From NCBI GenBank assembly GCA_958496175.1, contig OY292274.1:36123482-36187481 (forward strand): a stretch of DNA of 64,000 bases. The letters run 5' to 3'. This stretch comes from Sisyra terminalis. Its lineage: Eukaryota > Arthropoda > Insecta > Neuroptera > Sisyridae. Every line of letters begins with the position of its first letter. Position 1 is the stretch's first letter. The notes beneath the pieces were generated by a model that saw only the letters and a list, made by a program, of their open reading frames with translations, was not told the origin of the DNA and made no database searches. This document shows positions 59,704 through 64,000 of this stretch, piece after piece. The translations under genes were made by a program, and so were the position numbers.

Positions 59704-60811
59704 TAGGGGCATTTTACGTGAAGCGGACAGCGAAAAAAAGTGACGTTCTGAAATTTGTTAATATTCGAGATAATTATATTTCTAGTAAGAATGAATGTGT
59801 ATGCAAAAAAAAATTTTCGAGTGATGATTCTTTGTCAAGTTAAACGCTTCTAAAGAATTGTCGTTTTTGAAATATGTATTTTTTGAAAAAATAAATTTCC
59901 AATTAAATTTTTTTAAGATATTAAATATGACGGTTTAAATAGAAAATTAAGTGTTCTTTCTGAGTAAAAAATAAAACTGGACATTTTAATTTTTTTTAAT
60001 ATACAAAACTGTAAGTAAACTTTTCAAATTAGAATTATAGTAACTTCGACCATTTTGTTTTTTAATTTTTTTATTTCAAAATATAGCCTAAGTAAAGTAC
60101 ATTTATAATACACCAGAAGTTTCATAATGGAATCTGCAATAGTATAGAATATAAATGAATTAAAGTATATACGTGTCGTACTAAGCGTCGTACAATGTCT
60201 TCCTTAGGTCAACGTATGCAAAGTTAGCACCCCATCGAAGGATTTGCGAACTGGTAATGATCTTAATCGTTAGATCTTTGGTAGGTCAGTTGAGGTTCGA
60301 TATTTTTTCGTTAGGTCTCGTATTGTTTTTTAATAAATAATTGTTGAAATGTAGGAAAAAAAATTTGCATGTTAGCACCTCATTTGAAGGAAATAAATTT
60401 ATTTTGATGTTTTTGCATTCTTTATCGTTAGGTCAGTATTTGTCCATCAATTACATCTTTTATTATCATATTATCACATTCTAATTTGAAAAGATTACTT
60501 TCGGTTTTGTATATAAAAAAAATTTGAAATATCTAGTTTTATTTTGTATTTAGAAAGAACAGTAAATGTTCTATTTCAATCGCCTAAATCGCTATATTTA
60601 TATTTTGAAAAGAAAATATTGGAAAACAAAAAATTTAAATGTAATAATAAAAATAACGAAAATTCTTAAGAAGCTTATAACTTGACAAATAATCAGCATT
60701 CGAAAAAAATATTTGGCACACACATTCATACTTACGTATAATTATGCCGAATATGAACAAATGTGAGAACGTAACTTTTTTTCGCTGTCCGCTTCACGTG
60801 AAATGCCCCTA
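59704..60811. mobile_element. 1.1-kb element with about 340-bp inverted arms
   Basis: Outer ends TAGGGGCATTTTACGTGAAG and, inverted, TAGGGGCATTTCACGTGAAG, flanked by TA on both sides as for TA-targeting elements. The mirrored sequence continues through CGGACAGCGAAAAAAAGT and much further, to about 60050 on the left and 60480 on the right. The centre has two similar blocks (GTTAGCACCCCATCGAAGGA near 60224 and GTTAGCACCTCATTTGAAGG near 60371). No transposase. Confidence 0.72.
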
Positions 60812-60899
60812 TATTCATAAACCTATGTAAGTGTCAAGGTGGGAGTTGGAATATTATATTTCTCAAGGAGTTAAGGGGAAGAAATGTATGGTTCACCAA

Positions 60900-61148
60900 C
60901 TTTTAGTTTTTCTGCCGCGGCAATACTGGTAAAGTGGAAGAGAGAGCGATGAAATGGGCGTTATTAGTGATAGTTTTGGGGAGAAAAAACTCACACTCCA
61001 CAAAATTGCACCAATAACGTTGCTCGTTTAGAAATGACGCGCAATTCAACTTCAATCCAACGTTGAGAGAAGTGGAGATGTTTAGTATCGTACAAGTCGC
61101 GATCAAGAGTGGTGTGTTTCAAAGTGTAAAGTGTATCAAGTGTTAACA
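60900..61148 (+). promoter_or_regulatory. possible promoter/leader before the exon at 61149
   Basis: Locally GC-rich (CTGCCGCGGCAATACTGG, GAAATGACGCGCAATTC). GTGGAAGAGAG with GGGCGTT at 60933-60965 recurs at 61397-61435 (GTGGAAGAGAA, GGGCGTT), so the stretch is partly duplicated downstream of the exon. No clear TATA box. Assignment as a promoter is inference from position. Confidence 0.2.
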
Positions 61149-61187
61149 ATGAGAGACGCTAAGAGTTTTGAAGAAAATACGATGAAA
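61149..61187 (+). CDS. possible first coding exon of an unknown gene
   Basis: ATG followed by 12 codons (MRDAKSFEENTMK) ending exactly at a consensus donor (AAA|GTAAGT). It sits about 200 bases downstream of a relatively GC-rich stretch (60900-61100) that could be a promoter and 5' leader. The frame at the junction is phase 0. The next exon was not identified. The neighbourhood holds duplicated exon-like segments that could belong to the same locus. This is inference from splice-signal quality alone. Confidence 0.28.
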
Positions 61188-61217
61188 GTAAGTTTATTTA
61201 GTGGAAACAACAGTTTT

Positions 61218-61304
61218 TATTTTCTTCCTTTATATTTATTTTCTTATTATCAAGAGGAAATATCGCTCTTGGTAATAAGAAAATAAATATAAAGGAAGAA
61301 AATA
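61218..61304. repeat. near-perfect hairpin, about 38-bp arms
   Basis: Left arm 61218-61256 and right arm 61266-61304 are inverted copies (TTTTCTTCCTTTATATTTAT mirrored), with one mismatch and a 9-base loop. It lies 30 bases after the donor of the possible first exon at 61149, so it would be in its first intron. Confidence 0.85.
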
Positions 61305-62234
61305 AAATAAAACCACCTCTCTCCCCGAAGGGAAGGAGGGTGCGCTATGGATGGTGCGCACGTTTTCTGTCCCTTATCTGCTGTAATCTCGTTTTGAAGT
61401 GGAAGAGAAAAAGATATACTGGGCGTTCTTAATAGTGTTTCATGACGACGATCGTCATAAAATTGGAAAATGGGTAGTAGAGTCGCGCAATCTAGCGGTA
61501 AAAAATTAAAACAAATTGTAGAAGATGAAATATTGTGCAATATAAACAATTACTTAATTGTGGAAAAAGAAAACATAATTTTCAAAATTTTATGAATTAT
61601 TGCCAATTCCACATTAATTTGAGAAATCATGAAATTTTGTTTTCTAAATTTATAATAATAGTAACAAATATTTAGTGATATAAAATGTATAAATAAATTT
61701 AAAAAAACATATAATAAAAACGTTTTACATAAATAGCAATTAGAAGTATTGAATAATTGCATGAAATTGTTTAATATGTAAAATAAAAATGGACTAAATA
61801 AGAAGAATATATAAAATTGAAAGGAAAAAGTAGGATTAGAAACAGTATTATTTGTAATCAAATAGTAGTATAAAGGTAGAAAGTAGTGGAGTTATTGTAC
61901 CCTTATACATTTGGCGTTGTTTAAATGAATATAGAGAAAGCTGCTTTGTAATCAATCATTAATGCACGAAAATTTTTACCAAGTAATGTGAAACTTATAT
62001 GTAATTTTTATTATAATAATAATATTAAGTAAAGATCAAACGAAAGAGTTACTCCAATTGGTTTTGGTAGATATTGCACAAATATGTAGAGTACGTAATG
62101 AAGTCAGGAATACCGGTTTTCCATCGTAATTTATTAACTATAGTGAACTATAATAGTTTGCAGTATCTAATAATAGAAGTTGAAGTAACATAATTGTCGT
62201 ACGTAAAATCAAACCAACTAAAATCAATATTTTA

Positions 62235-62402
62235 CAGCAAATGCAGAAGCAACGTGGGAGAAATATTGAGAATGGCAAATGATTTCATAATGTTCTACGG
62301 TAAAGAAACAATCACGAATGGAAACGAAAAAATGGAATGGAATGCGATTGAGATTTGAAAGATGGAGAGCCCTGCCTGAGTAACGCTGGATGCGGTGAAT
62401 AT
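62235..62402 (+). pseudogene. exon-like segment, copy 1 of a local duplication
   Basis: Follows an acceptor-like TTTTACAG and can end at CTACG|GTAAAG. One frame is open over the first part (KCRSNVGEILRMANDFIMFY). It resembles the segment at 62849-62985: both contain ATGCAG near the start, an ACGTGG block, and TTCATAATG followed by ACGG. The frames that stay open differ between the two copies, so at least one is decayed. No family recognised. Confidence 0.25.
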
Positions 62403-62848
62403 ACAAAACAAATGTAAATACTTAATTTAAAAATAATGATTAGATACTTTATTTAATTGCAACTCATGTATATGAAATAGAAAAGATTTTCAATTGTACC
62501 AAACAGGTAGCAAACATTTTATTTTGAAAAAATGGTAAATGAAGATATTTGTCGAAAGTGAAGAATAGCTATTATTGGTAAAAATGATTGTAAATTTTTT
62601 AATTTTTTTTTTTTGAACATCAGTTATCTGTGTGGTAACTGTAGATCACAGAAAGAAGTTATTACAATTTTTGTTGTCAATCAAGTCTATATTTGTGGTA
62701 GAACGGAAAAGAACAAAACTGAAAATTACGAATAGCGTTTTCCCATATTTTATTTATTACAATGAAATAGTAATAGCTGAAAATATGAAAGTAGGAGTAT
62801 CATTTAAATACGTTCAATAAAATTAAATTTTATTAAATATTTTACAAT

Positions 62849-62985
62849 AGATGCAGTGGAGGCATTGGCGACGTGGCAAGAAGTTCGTGTGCAGCAGAAG
62901 CGATTCATAATGAACACGGAAAACAATCGCCCGGAAAGGGAAAACCACATCATTCAACAAAAGGCGTTTGGGATTAGGCAGGTGT
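62849..62985 (+). CDS. exon-like segment, copy 2 of a local duplication
   Basis: GC-rich for the region. Preceded by TTTTACAATAG (acceptor-like) and ended by GGCAG|GTGTAC (donor-like). One frame is open throughout: AVEALATWQEVRVQQKRFIM, then NTENNRPERENHIIQQ, ending FGIRQ. It is glutamine/arginine-rich and hydrophilic, possibly helical. Related to the decayed copy about 0.6 kb upstream. The product is unknown; another frame is partly open too. Confidence 0.3.
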
Positions 62986-62999
62986 ACGGTATTCACTGA

Positions 63000-64000
63000 G
63001 TATTATTTGCTCTGATAAAATTGAGAACCAAAATAAATTTCATTGCAAGTCATGAACGTAAAGTATAAATGAATTTAGATTAAATAAAACAATAATTGTT
63101 AAGTAGTTTGTAAGTAAGGCATACGAAATAGAGACGGAGAAAGTCGTTGAAAGGTTTCTAAATGCTTTTTGTAAATTTGAATTGAAGTACAATCCCCGGC
63201 CATATCAATAGACGCACCATAGATTTTGAGGAAAATATGAAGTAATAGCTATTTTATTTTGTGTAACAATTTTTTATTCGATTTAACGTTCTTATAAAGA
63301 TATAATTTTTTACACTTATTACCAAATAATGTGGCAAAAAAAAGTATATTTACAGAAAAATAACTTTTACGATAATTTAAAATATCTTCTTAATTATGGC
63401 AAACTTAATTGTTTAATATTTAATTAAAAGCTCTTTTACTGCTATTAAAGCTTCAATCATTCGCAGCGTACTGTATATGTAGGAATAATGTCCACTGCAT
63501 TTGTGAATGTTGATTATATTTATGAATATTTTTCAAAGGGTTATTTTTCTGATGTTATCACTTATTTAACCACGTTTCTCGCCATAAAAGCCCACATATT
63601 TTGAACGGGCTTAAAATAAGGGCTTTTACCTAACAATAGGGTAACGGGGGTAATAAAGAAGACTATACTGTTACGTAGAAGAAATATTTCCTAAAAACCT
63701 ACTACTTTCAGTAATGCAAGAAGGAAATATTATAAAATTAAATTTAGTAGAAGATATAAAATTGGAAAAATACTTAAGTACGTCTAATAATTTCATCAGG
63801 GACTGTAAGTTAAAGCATTTGTATGAAACACAGATTTGAAAGACTAATTATTGGAAAGAAAGAATGTAAGTTGATAAATAGTGAATTAGTTAAAGAGAAT
63901 TCTATAAACGTACGAATAAAGTAAAAAGTTTTGGAAATATAAAAATGAAAAGAAAAACGTTAAAAATTTAAAGCACGAACATGAGAAATTTAATCGCATA
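63000..64000. other. intergenic, nothing firm
   Basis: Mostly AT-rich with purine bias on plus; a short GC-richer spot at 63190-63225 has no recognised content. Confidence 0.3.

Noticed and set aside
61250..61861. Two long minus-strand open frames
   Set aside because: Mirror images of purine-rich plus DNA, starting inside the hairpin; phenylalanine/leucine-rich by-products.

Overview
This 64 kb window is very AT-rich eukaryotic DNA of animal type. It most likely comes from an insect, and a sap-feeding hemipteran is my best guess. The basis for insect is a receptor guanylate cyclase of the NIT-domain class with small phased exons, THAP/P-element-like transposase relics, tRNA-derived SINEs with clear A and B boxes, and many hAT-type miniature elements with 8-bp target duplications. 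There are no bacterial operons, rRNA genes, functional tRNA genes or CRISPR arrays. Most of the window is intergenic or intronic and built from layered transposon remains.

Left part (1-21.6 kb). The best host gene is on the minus strand: the N-terminal half of a NIT-domain guanylate cyclase. Four exons at about 18.75-18.52, 15.77-15.68, 15.62-15.51 and 14.01-13.88 kb join in phase and encode a first membrane segment followed by the extracellular NIT domain. The rest of the protein (second membrane segment, cyclase domain) was not found. A terminal-exon-like piece of an unidentified protein (20.74-21.02 kb) and a GC-rich, arginine/proline-rich exon (5.73-5.97 kb) lie on the same strand. A decayed P-element-like transposon lies on the minus strand at 10.93-6.85 kb: a THAP exon, a 2.8 kb intron holding a threefold 312-bp tandem repeat, and a catalytic exon with two stops and a frameshift.

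Middle (21.6-51 kb). Nearly all transposon derived. There is a pair of roughly 1.06 kb hAT-like elements in inverted orientation (28.0-29.0 and 32.6-33.7 kb), both with 8-bp target duplications. A second THAP transposon remnant is at 31.8 kb. TIR elements with internal roughly 140-bp repeats lie at 3.0, 28-30 and 48-50 kb. Two inverted copies of a CCGAAA-rich hAT MITE are at 33.9 and 49.0 kb. A reverse-transcriptase relic is at 42.4-42.9 kb, and a possible TIR-bounded element around SAM-like coding fragments is at 43.1-44.7 kb.

Right part (51-64 kb). Candidate unknown exons are at 51.1-51.3 kb (plus) and 54.5-54.7 kb (minus). There are hAT MITEs at 52.5, 53.7 and 56.2 kb and a 1.1 kb element with roughly 340-bp inverted arms at 59.7-60.8 kb. 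A possible first coding exon with a strong donor (61.15 kb) is followed by a 38-bp-arm hairpin. The plus strand from about 57.5 kb to the end is purine-rich and contains decayed and duplicated exon-like segments of unknown identity.

All calls come from reading the sequence. Family names rest on remembered motifs, not on searches.
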